DNA of 64,000 nucleotides from an uncultured Clostridium sp. Its GTDB lineage: Bacteria > Bacillota > Clostridia > Lachnospirales > Lachnospiraceae. The stretch spans positions 95,325 to 159,324 of the forward strand of contig CAMEFI010000002.1 in NCBI GenBank assembly GCA_945915475.1, written 5' to 3'. Positions 31,552 through 40,248 of the stretch are shown here, piece after piece. The position numbers and the translations under genes were made by a program. Under the pieces are notes generated by a model. The model had not been told where the DNA came from. It worked only from the letters and a program-made list of their open reading frames with translations, and did no database searches. Positions within the stretch are counted from its first letter, which is position 1. Every line of letters starts with the position of its first letter.

Positions 31552-32526
31552 ATGAAGATAGCAGCATATAATTACAGAGATTTTGATGAGGCACAGTTCT
31601 TTGAGAAATTTGCCAGGGAATTTGATGTAGAGATTATTCCGGTCCGGGAAACACCTTCCGTAGGGAATGCCACACTGGCAGAGGGGTGTGAGGGGGTCAG
31701 TGTTATCACAACACCGATTACGGAAGATATTATCCATGCATGGAAAGAAGTCGGGGTACGCCATATTTCTACCCGTACTATCGGGTACGATCATGTGGAT
31801 CTGGATGCGGCTAAGAAATATGGTATGGCAGTCAGCAATGTAACCTATTCCACCGGCAGCGTGGCAGATTATACGGTGATGCTTATATTGATGGCACTTC
31901 GCCGTATGAAATCCATCATCAAACGTGCAGAAGGAATGGATTATTCCCTGAAAGGAAATATCGGGCGGGAAATTGGAAGTCTGACGGTTGGTGTGGTTGG
32001 AACCGGTAAGATTGGAACCCATGTGATGCGGAATCTGTCCGGATTTGGCTGCAAACTTCTTGCCTATGACCCATATGAGAATGAGGAGGCAAAGCGTTAT
32101 GGAACCTATTGTTCTTTGCAAGAGCTGTTTGCCAACAGTGATGTGATTACCTTCCATACGCCGGCAACGAAAAGCAGTTTTCATATGGTAAATGCAGATA
32201 CCATCAGGGAGATGAAGGATGGAGTGATCATTGTGAACACTGCCAGAGGCAGCATAATTGATACACCTGCATTGATAGAAGCACTGGAAAGTGGCAAGAT
32301 TGGCGGAGCAGCATTGGATGTGATTGAGAAGGAATTGGGAATCTTCTATGGGGATTACAAATATCAGGTGATCGGACACAGAGAAATGTCTATTCTTAAG
32401 GATCTGCCCAATGTCCTGATGTTACCACATATGGCATTTTACACGGAAAATGCTGTTTCTGATATGGTAGAACATTCTATAGCACATATTGTGAACGGAG
32501 ATGGCAATGTGTTAGAAGGCAGGTAA
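31552..32526 (+). CDS. D-lactate dehydrogenase / D-2-hydroxyacid dehydrogenase
   Basis: 324 aa from ATG 31552 (start MKIAAYNYRDFD). NAD-dependent reduction of pyruvate (or another 2-ketoacid) to the D-hydroxyacid. Rossmann loop 'VGVVGTGKIGTHVMRN' (GxGxxG), catalytic Arg in 'VNTARGSIID', Glu in 'DVIEKELG' region and His in 'LPHMAFYTENAVSDMV'. The last motif is typical of D-LDH/VanH. Fits a fermentative cell with PFL; it could also be a VanH-like enzyme, but no Van ligase is nearby. Single gene. Confidence 0.9.
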   Translation: MKIAAYNYRDFDEAQFFEKFAREFDVEIIPVRETPSVGNATLAEGCEGVSVITTPITEDIIHAWKEVGVRHISTRTIGYDHVDLDAAKKYGMAVSNVTYSTGSVADYTVMLILMALRRMKSIIKRAEGMDYSLKGNIGREIGSLTVGVVGTGKIGTHVMRNLSGFGCKLLAYDPYENEEAKRYGTYCSLQELFANSDVITFHTPATKSSFHMVNADTIREMKDGVIIVNTARGSIIDTPALIEALESGKIGGAALDVIEKELGIFYGDYKYQVIGHREMSILKDLPNVLMLPHMAFYTENAVSDMVEHSIAHIVNGDGNVLEGR

Positions 32527-32614
32527 AAGAGAGACCGGGGTTGCCATTTATAGGAAAACATGGGATAATTAGATGTTTTTGTACATAGAGTATATAGGAG
32601 ATGAGGTATCAGAT

Positions 32615-33511
32615 ATGAATGTTGTTGAATGGTTAAAGGTAATTTTGTTGGGTATTGTAGAGGGTATTACGGAGTGGCTTCCCATTAGCAGTACAGGACA
32701 TCTGATCCTGGTAGATGAATTTGTGAAGCTGCAGCAGAGTGATGCTTTTATGGAAATGTTCAATGTGGTAATCCAGCTTGGTGCCATTCTTGCTGTCGTT
32801 GTTTTATATTGGAATAAATTATGGCCGTTTCACACAAAGAAACACGCACCGAAGAAGAGTTGGTTTGCAAACCGGGCAGATGGCGGATTTATGAAGGGAT
32901 TCCAGACGTTTTGTAACCATTACTGCTATATGGATAAGATTGTGTTATGGCTGAAGATTGTATTGGCGTGCATTCCAGCCATGGTAATCGGTCTTCCTTT
33001 TGATGACTGGATGGAAGAGCATTTTCATAATGCCACCGTGGTGGCATTGGCTCTTATTCTCTATGGTGTGATCTTTATTGTGCTTGAGAATTATAATAGG
33101 ACACGGACACCGAGAGTAAATGATTTATCGGAGTTAAGTTTTAAGGATGCATTCCTGATTGGGGTATTTCAGGTACTTTCCCTGATTCCGGGGACATCCC
33201 GTTCCGGTTCTACCATTATCGGTGGAATTTTAATTGGAACCTCAAGAGAGCTTGCGGCGGAATTTACCTTTTTCCTGGCAATCCCGGTTATGTTTGGGGC
33301 TAGTTTTATTAAGCTGTTGAAGTTTGGTCTCGCATTTACCGGTGTGGAACTTGCAGTTCTGATCGTTGGCATGGTGGTTGCCTTTGTTGTATCTATTCTT
33401 GCCATTAAGTTCCTGATGGGATACATTAAAAAGCATGATTTCAAAGTCTTTGGATGGTATCGCATCGTACTTGGCCTGCTTGTCCTGCTATACTTCTACG
33501 TAATCCGGTAA
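32615..33511 (+). CDS. uppP: undecaprenyl-diphosphatase (BacA/UppP)
   Basis: 298 aa from ATG 32615 (AGGAGATGAGG upstream). Membrane enzyme recycling the C55 carrier lipid for peptidoglycan and wall polysaccharides; confers bacitracin tolerance. Signature 1 '[20 protein letters not shown]' (catalytic Glu and Ser) at residues ~11-31 and signature 2 '[14 protein letters not shown]' (PGxSRSG) at ~190 are intact; 7-8 membrane segments. Converges with the next gene, 17 bp apart. Confidence 0.97.
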   Translation: MNVVEWLKVILLGIVEGITEWLPISSTGHLILVDEFVKLQQSDAFMEMFNVVIQLGAILAVVVLYWNKLWPFHTKKHAPKKSWFANRADGGFMKGFQTFCNHYCYMDKIVLWLKIVLACIPAMVIGLPFDDWMEEHFHNATVVALALILYGVIFIVLENYNRTRTPRVNDLSELSFKDAFLIGVFQVLSLIPGTSRSGSTIIGGILIGTSRELAAEFTFFLAIPVMFGASFIKLLKFGLAFTGVELAVLIVGMVVAFVVSILAIKFLMGYIKKHDFKVFGWYRIVLGLLVLLYFYVIR

Positions 33512-33528
33512 CTCTTGCACAGCGTGCG

Positions 33529-34929
33529 TCATGGATTGAAATAGGTATAGACGGTGTTAGAGATTTTATTGATGTTCGGGATGGCAGAACCACAGTTTGT
33601 GCTCATGACACATATGATATAGTCGGTGGCAGGGGAGTAGACGATGGCAGCGTCGTGCTGGAATTCATCCGTGTCTCCGGTTTTGTTTGCACACTTTGTT
33701 CCGGTGGGGAGACCTGCCGGGATTTTATTTGTATGTGTCTGATTCAGCAGCAGATCCAGAAATTTCTCAGAGTATTCCGGATTCACGCATTTTCCCTTAT
33801 ATATTTTTTCAAGAAGCAAGCCGCAGTCTTCCACGGTTGTAAGATTACGTCCGGGAGAGGATGGTGCCTTGTATTTGGTGGGAACTAAAATGGAGGTAAT
33901 GGTGGTATCCTTGTAGCCTTCCTTATCGATATAGTCCTGGATGATTCCTCTTCCGGTGATGTGGCTGTTGTTGGGTGCGCAGTGCATGACCATAAGATTA
34001 AATGCATCATTATCGCTGATGGATATCATCTGCGTCATCAGGGAGTCAATCTGGGAAGTTTCTTCCAGTTCCCCCTTATCCATCAGATCATAGGCGGCTG
34101 CCGCACAATATAATTTGATCAGGCTGGCAGAGAAATATTGAATGTTGTTGATGGACAGGTATTCATTGGCATTCAAATCCTTCACATAAACAGACCATGT
34201 TCCGGAGTAACCGGAAAGCATATCTTCTAAGGTGGATTTTAACCGGGTAAGACCTTCTTTGCTTCCAGCTGTTCCAAGAGAATTATTGGCATAGCCGTTG
34301 CCATCCACATAGATGTTATCCGGAGTTAAAGTATTGGTTAATACATAACCATCCTCACCGACATAGCGGCCTTCTATCCATTCACCGGCTGCCATGATGC
34401 CATTGTCTTTAAAATAGTATTCTTTTCCGTCAATTCTGGTCCATCCGGTTGCCATAACACCATCTTTGTCAAAATAGTAGATTCCGCTGTCAATGGCGAG
34501 CCATCCGGTGAGATTGGAGGAAAAATTCACAAGATAATAAGTCTTGCCGTTGATTGTCTGAAATCCCGTCTGAGCCTTGGGAAAGGAACGTAAAGAAACA
34601 ACCTCCGAATATGTGGAGGTTGTAGTTGCGTCATCTTTATGTGTGCCCATATCCAGAAGGCCTTCGGTTGTAATCTTCTCCTCTTCTGTAGGAGTCTGTA
34701 TATTGCTCTGCTCCGTAGATGTCTGTGTTGCAGACTGGCTTCCTGTTGTCCTGCTTTGATCTGGAAAGAATACAGATAAGAGGAAAATTAGCAGGATGCA
34801 AATGAAAGATAGAATTACAATAGTCTTTGTGTTGGCTTTGCTGATATCCGGGTATGCAACCTTTGGTTCATTTGCTGTACCGGTATTTGATGTATTCGTT
34901 TGTGTCTGGTCTTCTGTCTGGTTATCCAT
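33529..34929 (-). CDS. membrane-anchored serine beta-lactamase-fold protein with cell-wall-binding repeats
   Basis: 466 aa from ATG 34929 (AAAGGA 9 nt upstream, start MDNQTEDQ). A Thr/Gln-rich cytosolic head, one membrane anchor ('TIVILSFICILLIFLLSVFF'), a Ser/Thr linker, three choline-binding-type repeats (~140-225: 'TGWLAIDSGIYYFDKDGVM', 'TGWTRIDGKEYYFKDNGIM'), then a class A beta-lactamase-like domain. Catalytic motifs are present: SxxK 'SASLIKLYC', 'ISISDNDAFN' (SDN) and 'CANKTGDT' (KTG). No clear omega-loop ExxLN is visible, so it is more likely a D-Ala-D-Ala peptidase or related wall hydrolase than a resistance enzyme. Promoter region faces the ABC transporter genes. Confidence 0.85.
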   Translation of the reverse strand: MDNQTEDQTQTNTSNTGTANEPKVAYPDISKANTKTIVILSFICILLIFLLSVFFPDQSRTTGSQSATQTSTEQSNIQTPTEEEKITTEGLLDMGTHKDDATTTSTYSEVVSLRSFPKAQTGFQTINGKTYYLVNFSSNLTGWLAIDSGIYYFDKDGVMATGWTRIDGKEYYFKDNGIMAAGEWIEGRYVGEDGYVLTNTLTPDNIYVDGNGYANNSLGTAGSKEGLTRLKSTLEDMLSGYSGTWSVYVKDLNANEYLSINNIQYFSASLIKLYCAAAAYDLMDKGELEETSQIDSLMTQMISISDNDAFNLMVMHCAPNNSHITGRGIIQDYIDKEGYKDTTITSILVPTKYKAPSSPGRNLTTVEDCGLLLEKIYKGKCVNPEYSEKFLDLLLNQTHTNKIPAGLPTGTKCANKTGDTDEFQHDAAIVYSPATDYIICVMSTNCGSAIPNINKISNTVYTYFNP

Positions 34930-35055
34930 TTGAATCAATCCTTTGTATTTCATTTTGTATATATAACATGCCCATTGTAGCATATTTTTGTGTTACTCAC
35001 AAGGAATAATGGATTTACATTTTGAAAAAAATATATCACTTTATGTAAAATATAC

Positions 35056-35084
35056 TTGACAAAATGTAAACAGGTGAATATACT
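35056..35084 (+). promoter_or_regulatory. promoter of the ABC exporter operon
   Basis: TTGACA, 17-bp spacer, TATACT; 84 bp before the start codon. Confidence 0.75.
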
Positions 35085-35167
35085 ATGCATATAACATAAC
35101 AAGGGGTTTCTCTGATACATTATCAGAGGAAGCTGGTCATAAGGAATGAGATGGGAGGTTTCGGAAG

Positions 35168-36088
35168 ATGAAACTGGAAGTGAAAGACATTAGGAAATCC
35201 TTTGGGGACAAAGAGATTCTGAAGGGAATTTCGTTCTCAGTGGAGAGTGGGAAGGCATTGGGACTGTTAGGAAGGAATGGTGCAGGTAAGACAACAACCA
35301 TACGAATCCTGATGGATGTCTTCCATGCCAATAGTGGAGAACTGTTACTGGATGGGGAGAAGTTTGATCCAAGAAAGGTACAGATTGGCTATCTGCCGGA
35401 GGAGAGAGGATTGTATCCAAAAAGAGAAATCTTAGAGCAGATGGTGTATCTGGCAAGACTTCGTGGTGTAAGCCGTAAGCAGGCGGTTGAGAATTCGAAG
35501 AGATGGCTGAAGCGTCTGGAGGTTGACCAGTATGCAACGAAGCTGCTTGAGACACTATCAAAGGGAAATCAGCAGAAGGTGCAGTTGGCTTCCACACTTG
35601 TGTGTGATCCGGACATTGTGATTTTAGACGAACCATTTAGTGGATTAGACCCGGTGAATTCCCAGATTCTGCAGGATGTTGTGCAGGAGTTAATCACGGA
35701 AGGGAAGATTGTTATTTTCTCAAGCCATCAGATGAGTTATGTGGAAGAATTCTGTGAGGATATTGTGATTATCAACCACGGTGAGGTTGCCCTTTCCGGT
35801 AATCTTTCTGAGATTAAGAGGGAGTTCGGAAAAGATCAGCTTGTGATAAGCGGAGTAGGAATGGAAGTGGATGATTTTCGCGAAGGGATACAGGAACGTC
35901 TCTCCAATGTTGTCAGTGTGACGGGACAGACAAAGGAGGAAGTGATTGTAAGACTTTGCGAGGGTGCAAGCCGGAATCAGCTATTATGTGCATTGGCCGA
36001 GATGCAGGATGTGGATGTGGAACATTTTGAGACATACAAACCATCCTTAAATGATATTTTTGTAGCAAAGGTGGGTGAAGAAGAATGA
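35168..36088 (+). CDS. ABC-2 type exporter, ATP-binding subunit (NatA-like)
   Basis: 306 aa. Walker A 'LGRNGAGKTTT', signature 'LSKGNQQKVQLA', Walker B 'IVILDEPFSGLDPVN', His switch 'IFSSHQM'. The C-terminal extension (DUF4162-like, ~225-306) is typical of NatA and related sodium/drug exporters. Overlaps the permease gene by 4 bp (ATGA), so they form one operon. Substrate unknown; Na+ or an antimicrobial compound is typical for the family. Confidence 0.93.
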   Translation: MKLEVKDIRKSFGDKEILKGISFSVESGKALGLLGRNGAGKTTTIRILMDVFHANSGELLLDGEKFDPRKVQIGYLPEERGLYPKREILEQMVYLARLRGVSRKQAVENSKRWLKRLEVDQYATKLLETLSKGNQQKVQLASTLVCDPDIVILDEPFSGLDPVNSQILQDVVQELITEGKIVIFSSHQMSYVEEFCEDIVIINHGEVALSGNLSEIKREFGKDQLVISGVGMEVDDFREGIQERLSNVVSVTGQTKEEVIVRLCEGASRNQLLCALAEMQDVDVEHFETYKPSLNDIFVAKVGEEE

Positions 36089-37341
36089 GACGTTTTTGGA
36101 CCGTATATGAATTTGAATTAAAGAGTTATATGAAGAATAAGTCCTTTGTGATTACCACAGTACTGCTTGCAGTTGTGTTGTTTGCAGCCATGTTTTTACC
36201 AAGAGTATTTGATATGTCGGATATGTTGGGGATAGAAAGTACGAAGGAGGAAAGCAGTACGGAAGAAGAGAAAGAGGAAGATGGAGATATCACCAAGTTA
36301 GGACTTGTGGATGAAAGCGGCATTTTCTCAGATAAAACCATGTTAGAGCAGGCATTTGAGGATACGGAATTTGTTGTGATGAAAGATACGAAGGAACTTC
36401 AGAATGCTGTTGAGAAGGAAGATGTGGCAGCGGGATTCGACGTGAAGGATGATCTTCATTATGAATACTATGTATTGAACCGCGACATGTTTGATGAGAA
36501 TCAGATGATATTTGAAGGGATCTTATCAGCAGTGCATCAGCAGATGTATTGTGAGGCACAGGGTATTGATTATGTATCCTTTATGCAGGAGTATAATGCA
36601 GAGGTTAATTGTACAGAGAAGATTCTTGGTAAGGATGCAGAGGATAATTACTGGTACTGTTATGCATTGGTAATCGTAATCTTTATGATGATCATTATGT
36701 ACGGTGTTATGGTGGCCACCTCTGTTACCGTTGAGAAGAGTAATCGTTCCATTGAGGTTCTTGTGACAAGTATCGATGCGAAATATCTGTTGTTTGGTAA
36801 AGTGTTTGCCGGAGCAACGGCTGCCATTCTTCAGCTTGGATTAATTCTCTTAGCGGTGCTCGGAGGCTATGGTCTGAACCATACTTTCTGGGGGGATAAA
36901 CTGGATATGGTATTAGATATTCCGGGCGAGGTACTTGCTGCATTTGCGGTGTTTGGAATTGGAGGATTCCTGTTCTATGCGTTCCTGTATGGAGCAATGG
37001 GTGCTTTGGTTTCTAAGACAGAAGATATCAATAAGACAGCGGGAACCTTACAGATGATGATTATGATTGTGTATTTTGCAGTGCTGTTCCAGTTGCAGAA
37101 TCCGGATGGTATCGTGATGAAGGTCTGCTCCTTCCTGCCATTTTCTTCTTATTCTGCGATGTTTGTCCGAATTGGAATGGGTAGTGTTGCAATGTGGGAA
37201 ATTGTGGTATCTGCAATTCTTCTTTTTGCTTCCATTTTCTTTGTTGGATGGCTTGCAGCAAAGATTTACCGGATGGGAACTCTCCGATATGGTAATCCGA
37301 TTAAACTGAGTACCGCACTCAAAGCACTTAAGAATATGTAA
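36085..37341 (+). CDS. ABC-2 type exporter, permease subunit (NatB-like)
   Basis: 418 aa. One N-terminal membrane helix ('SFVITTVLLAVVLFAAMFL'), a ~150-residue extracytoplasmic acidic domain ('ESTKEESSTEEEKEEDGD' and onward), then five C-terminal helices ('VIVIFMMIIMYGVMVATSV', 'ILQLGLILLAVLGGYGL' and others). Conserved ABC-2 motif 'EKSNRSIEVLVTSI' sits between helices. Partner of the preceding ATPase. Confidence 0.92.
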   Translation: MRRFWTVYEFELKSYMKNKSFVITTVLLAVVLFAAMFLPRVFDMSDMLGIESTKEESSTEEEKEEDGDITKLGLVDESGIFSDKTMLEQAFEDTEFVVMKDTKELQNAVEKEDVAAGFDVKDDLHYEYYVLNRDMFDENQMIFEGILSAVHQQMYCEAQGIDYVSFMQEYNAEVNCTEKILGKDAEDNYWYCYALVIVIFMMIIMYGVMVATSVTVEKSNRSIEVLVTSIDAKYLLFGKVFAGATAAILQLGLILLAVLGGYGLNHTFWGDKLDMVLDIPGEVLAAFAVFGIGGFLFYAFLYGAMGALVSKTEDINKTAGTLQMMIMIVYFAVLFQLQNPDGIVMKVCSFLPFSSYSAMFVRIGMGSVAMWEIVVSAILLFASIFFVGWLAAKIYRMGTLRYGNPIKLSTALKALKNM

Positions 37342-37348
37342 CTAGGTA

Positions 37349-37545
37349 TTTGCAAAACCATACATTTTATCAAAAAAGTAGTACAGATATAACAAATACC
37401 ATCGCAGGCACACTTTCGCTACTCTGCGCTCGCAACGGTACATAAGGTGCCAAAGTACGGCACCAAAGTACCGGCGGCTTAGAAGTACCTGCTTATGGTA
37501 TTTGTTATATCTGTACTACTTATGCAATAATATGAGTTTCGCAAA
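37349..37545. repeat. palindromic intergenic element, family 1, copy B
   Basis: Outer ends TTTGCAAAAC (37349-37358) and GTTTCGCAAA (37536-37545). Inner perfect arms built on AGTAGTACAGATATAACAAA and its complement flank a core CGCAGGCACACTTTCGCT ... CCGGCGGCTTAGAAGTACCTG, similar to copy A. Arm sequences differ from copy A yet remain paired within each copy. Confidence 0.82.
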
Positions 37546-37585
37546 CACCCAGGGATATGTAACATTTGGAAAGGAAAGACTGGCT

Positions 37586-38239
37586 ATGAAAAAGAAAAAG
37601 ATATCTCGGATTTTGATATGTGTTATACTGTATGCCATTACAGTGGTGCTGATTTATATGGCGTTGGAGAAGAAGGGCGGACGTAGTCCGGCTTATTTCC
37701 TTGGGATGGCATGTGGAGTGATTGCAGGGCTTGCCTTTGTTGCACTGATGATGTGGCTCATCCGGAAAGCAGGAGGCAGGTTTGGATGTAAGAATAAGGA
37801 GAATTCCTTTGATGAGCGTCAGTTGCTGGCAAGAGGGCAGGCGTATAAATACGCATTTTTTACCTTGTTGTGTTATATCTCCCTTGTGGGTCTGTTGAAG
37901 GAACTGGCGGATGTGTCGCTGTTTATGTCTTTTGCCGGGATGTGGATTGGTGTCTGTCTTTCCATAGCAGTATTTGCTATAGTCTGCATTTTGAAGGACG
38001 CTTATATGAACCTCTATGAAAATGCAAAGGGTGTGATTATGATGTTTTCCGCAGTGGGGTTGATGAATCTCCTGGTTGGAATACGGATTTTTACAGGGGA
38101 TAAGCCGCTGGTGGAAAATGGAACGCTTTCCATGGATAGCATTAATGCGATTACCGGTATTTTATTTCTTGTAATCCTGATTGTGTTTGCCGGCAGGGTG
38201 ATCTATAATAATCGGCAGCTAGAGGAAGATGAGGAATAG
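37586..38239 (+). CDS. membrane protein of the XRE-partnered family
   Basis: 217 aa from ATG 37586 (GGAAAGG upstream). About six hydrophobic segments: 'ILICVILYAITVVLIYMAL', 'FLGMACGVIAGLAFVALMM', 'YAFFTLLCYISLVGLLKEL', 'GMWIGVCLSIAVFAIVCIL', 'GVIMMFSAVGLMNLLVGI', 'GILFLVILIVFAGRVIY'. A middle 'DERQLLARGQAYKYAFF' motif is shared with many Firmicutes membrane proteins that precede a small XRE regulator, as here (3-bp gap). No enzymatic motif. Function unknown, possibly sensing envelope state for the regulator. Confidence 0.8.
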   Translation: MKKKKISRILICVILYAITVVLIYMALEKKGGRSPAYFLGMACGVIAGLAFVALMMWLIRKAGGRFGCKNKENSFDERQLLARGQAYKYAFFTLLCYISLVGLLKELADVSLFMSFAGMWIGVCLSIAVFAIVCILKDAYMNLYENAKGVIMMFSAVGLMNLLVGIRIFTGDKPLVENGTLSMDSINAITGILFLVILIVFAGRVIYNNRQLEEDEE

Positions 38240-38242
38240 CCT

Positions 38243-38443
38243 ATGAAGAATCTGAAAATGAAGTCTGCCCGCGCTGCTCTTGATATGTCGCAACAGGATT
38301 TGGCAACCGCAGTTAATGTTTCCAGGCAGACCATAAATGCAATTGAAAAAGGCGACTATAACCCCACGATTAACCTTTGCAGGGCAATCTGCAAGGTGTT
38401 GGGGAAAACGTTGGATGAACTCTTCTGGGAGGAGGACGCATAA
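38243..38443 (+). CDS. small XRE-family regulator
   Basis: 66 aa, entirely an HTH_3 domain: 'KSARAALDMSQQDLATAVNV', 'SRQTINAIEKGDYNPTINL', 'CKVLGKTLDELFWEED'. The YNPT.NL and LDELFW motifs mark the small YozG-like/Cro-type regulators that pair with a membrane protein gene directly upstream. Likely controls its own operon. Confidence 0.93.
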   Translation: MKNLKMKSARAALDMSQQDLATAVNVSRQTINAIEKGDYNPTINLCRAICKVLGKTLDELFWEEDA

Positions 38444-38466
38444 ACTATAGGATTTTTTTATAAAAG

Positions 38467-38703
38467 GATTAGGGTGTCAAATGCCCATTTCAAATTTGTG
38501 ATCTGGCACCTTGCACAAAAATAGATTGTTTGCATTCCATTGCGCTAACCGTTCCAATGAGCCTCTAAGCGCAAAAATCGTGTTCAGCAAAGGCTTCCAC
38601 GATTTTAGAGTCTCATTTACACAGCGCAAAAGTCATTTAAACAATCTATTTTTGTGCAATATGCCATCCAAGTTTTTGGAAATGGGCATTTGACACCCTA
38701 ATC
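38467..38703. repeat. palindromic intergenic element, family 2, long form
   Basis: 237 bp. Perfect 25-bp terminal inverted repeats (38467-38491 / 38679-38703, beginning GATTAGGGTGTCAAATGCCC). Inside, a second perfect 21-bp pair (38511-38531 / 38639-38659, TTGCACAAAAATAGATTG...) and further small stems (AGCGCA, AAAATCGTG/CACGATTTT). No open frame. The short form at 57867-57955 has the same ends and junction but lacks the inner part. Confidence 0.88.
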
Positions 38704-38723
38704 ATAAAAGAAAATTCTATGGT

Positions 38724-39101
38724 CTATGGATGGAAGGATGTGTTCTCCTTCAGGAGTTCTTTGTAGAGGGATTCCGCAGTCCAGAATATATTGTGTGAAG
38801 TAAGAATGGCCTTCAACCCGATTGGCGGGATGGAGGCATTTTTATATGCATCTAAAAAGGTATCCACCAGGTCAGAATCCATGCCGCAAAAAACCAGCAT
38901 TTCAGATGGAAATTCCGGGCCATTATACGGTAAGTTCCGGCGATTGAAACCGGAAATTCCGGCAAGATACCCAAGGGATTGTCCGTAAGAGGAGCGTTTG
39001 ACGTTGACGGTTTGTATGTGAAGAGTACGACAAATGGATTCAATTTGTCTGGATTTGGATGGTTCTACATGAAAAAGTAGTATTTTTGTATTGTTTGCCA
39101 T
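38724..39101 (-). CDS. DUF3783-type protein
   Basis: 125 aa from ATG 39101 (GGAGGATA upstream). It starts 'MANNTKILLFHVEPSKSRQI' with a Rossmann-like strand, and ends with the conserved 'VFCGMDSDLVDTFLDAYK', 'IPPIGLKAILTSHNIFW', 'LYKELLKEN' that define the family. Small cytosolic protein, widespread in Firmicutes, function unknown. Single gene, convergent toward the family-2 element. Confidence 0.8.
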   Translation of the reverse strand: MANNTKILLFHVEPSKSRQIESICRTLHIQTVNVKRSSYGQSLGYLAGISGFNRRNLPYNGPEFPSEMLVFCGMDSDLVDTFLDAYKNASIPPIGLKAILTSHNIFWTAESLYKELLKENTSFHP

Positions 39102-39294
39102 AGAAAGTATCCTCCGTATTCTAAATGGATTAAAAGAAAGGTTATCATAGAATGTGCTATCTGGCAAGTTTAAAAGCAGTTGTGCATTATTACCAAAATA
39201 ATTGTGGAATATTACCAATTATAAAACATTGTTCACAAATCTTTTTGTTGGTATAATGAATCTAATTATACTTAATTTAATGGATGGTGAAAAT

Positions 39295-40203
39295 ATGTTG
39301 CATAAGATGAGAACGATAGTACAGTTCATTTTATTTGGTGTGATAATCCTACTGTCCGGACAGACGGTGAGGGCGGCTGATACACAGGATGTGTCCGGTG
39401 TTGCCCGGTATGATTATGCATACAAAGTGTTAGAACTTGTGAATGAAGAACGGGAGGGAGAGGGTCTTGCACCCCTTGCAATGGATCAGGATCTGTTGGA
39501 TGCAGCAATGTTAAGGGCGGCAGAGATCGCGGTGGAGTTTTCCCACACCCGCCCGGATGGGACAGATTGTTTTACGGCGTGTGATAAGATGTATGGAGAG
39601 AATATAGCATATGGAACAGGCAGGGGATATGGAACTCCTGCAAGTGTTATGAAGGGATGGATGGATTCCACCGGGCATCGAATGAATATATTGAATGACG
39701 GGTATCAGACGCTGGGTGTAGGGTGCATCCAGACAGCCACTGCCATTTACTGGGTACAGTGTTTTGGCTATGAGAATCTGGTGATAGCGGTTCAGCCGGA
39801 TAATCAGCAGGTGACATATAAAGTTGCAAAGGACACCTCCTCTAAAACGGTTCTCGCTAGCGGAAAGAATGAGAACGAAGAGGAAGAAAAGGAAGATAAC
39901 CCCAAGCGGGTGGTTAAGAAGATTACCGGACTTAAAGTAACGTCTAAGAACAGAAAATTAACCATAAAGTGGAATAAGCAGGCGGAGGTGGATGGATACC
40001 AGATTCAGATATCACCGAACAAATCATTTAAAAAGAAGCAGACTTATAATATAGAAGGAAGTCTCAATAAGAAGACCATTGTGAAGTACAAAGGAAAGAA
40101 ACTACAATCCGGAAAACAATACTATATAAGAATCCGCGCATATGTAAAGGAGGATGGGAAGGATTACAGCGGATGGAAAAAGACGAATAAGAAAGTCAAA
40201 TAA
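39295..40203 (+). CDS. secreted CAP/SCP-domain protein with FN3 domain
   Basis: 302 aa from ATG 39295. Signal peptide ends near 'GQTVRA-AD'. Residues ~40-175 are the CAP (SCP/PR1) fold: 'VLELVNEEREGEGLAPLAMD', 'AAEIAVEFSHTRPDGTDCF' (active-site His), 'YGENIAYGTGRGYGTP', 'GWMDSTGHRMNIL' (second His) and 'YWVQCFGY'. After a charged linker comes a Lys-rich FN3 domain ending 'KKTNKKVK'. CAP proteins are extracellular; YkwD-type bacterial members are of unclear activity. Sits 45 bp upstream of the cellulase gene; probable separate signals. Confidence 0.92.
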   Translation: MLHKMRTIVQFILFGVIILLSGQTVRAADTQDVSGVARYDYAYKVLELVNEEREGEGLAPLAMDQDLLDAAMLRAAEIAVEFSHTRPDGTDCFTACDKMYGENIAYGTGRGYGTPASVMKGWMDSTGHRMNILNDGYQTLGVGCIQTATAIYWVQCFGYENLVIAVQPDNQQVTYKVAKDTSSKTVLASGKNENEEEEKEDNPKRVVKKITGLKVTSKNRKLTIKWNKQAEVDGYQIQISPNKSFKKKQTYNIEGSLNKKTIVKYKGKKLQSGKQYYIRIRAYVKEDGKDYSGWKKTNKKVK

Positions 40204-40248
40204 GTGTAACGAGGAAGAATTAGGAAAGAAAAGGGAGGATTATCATTT

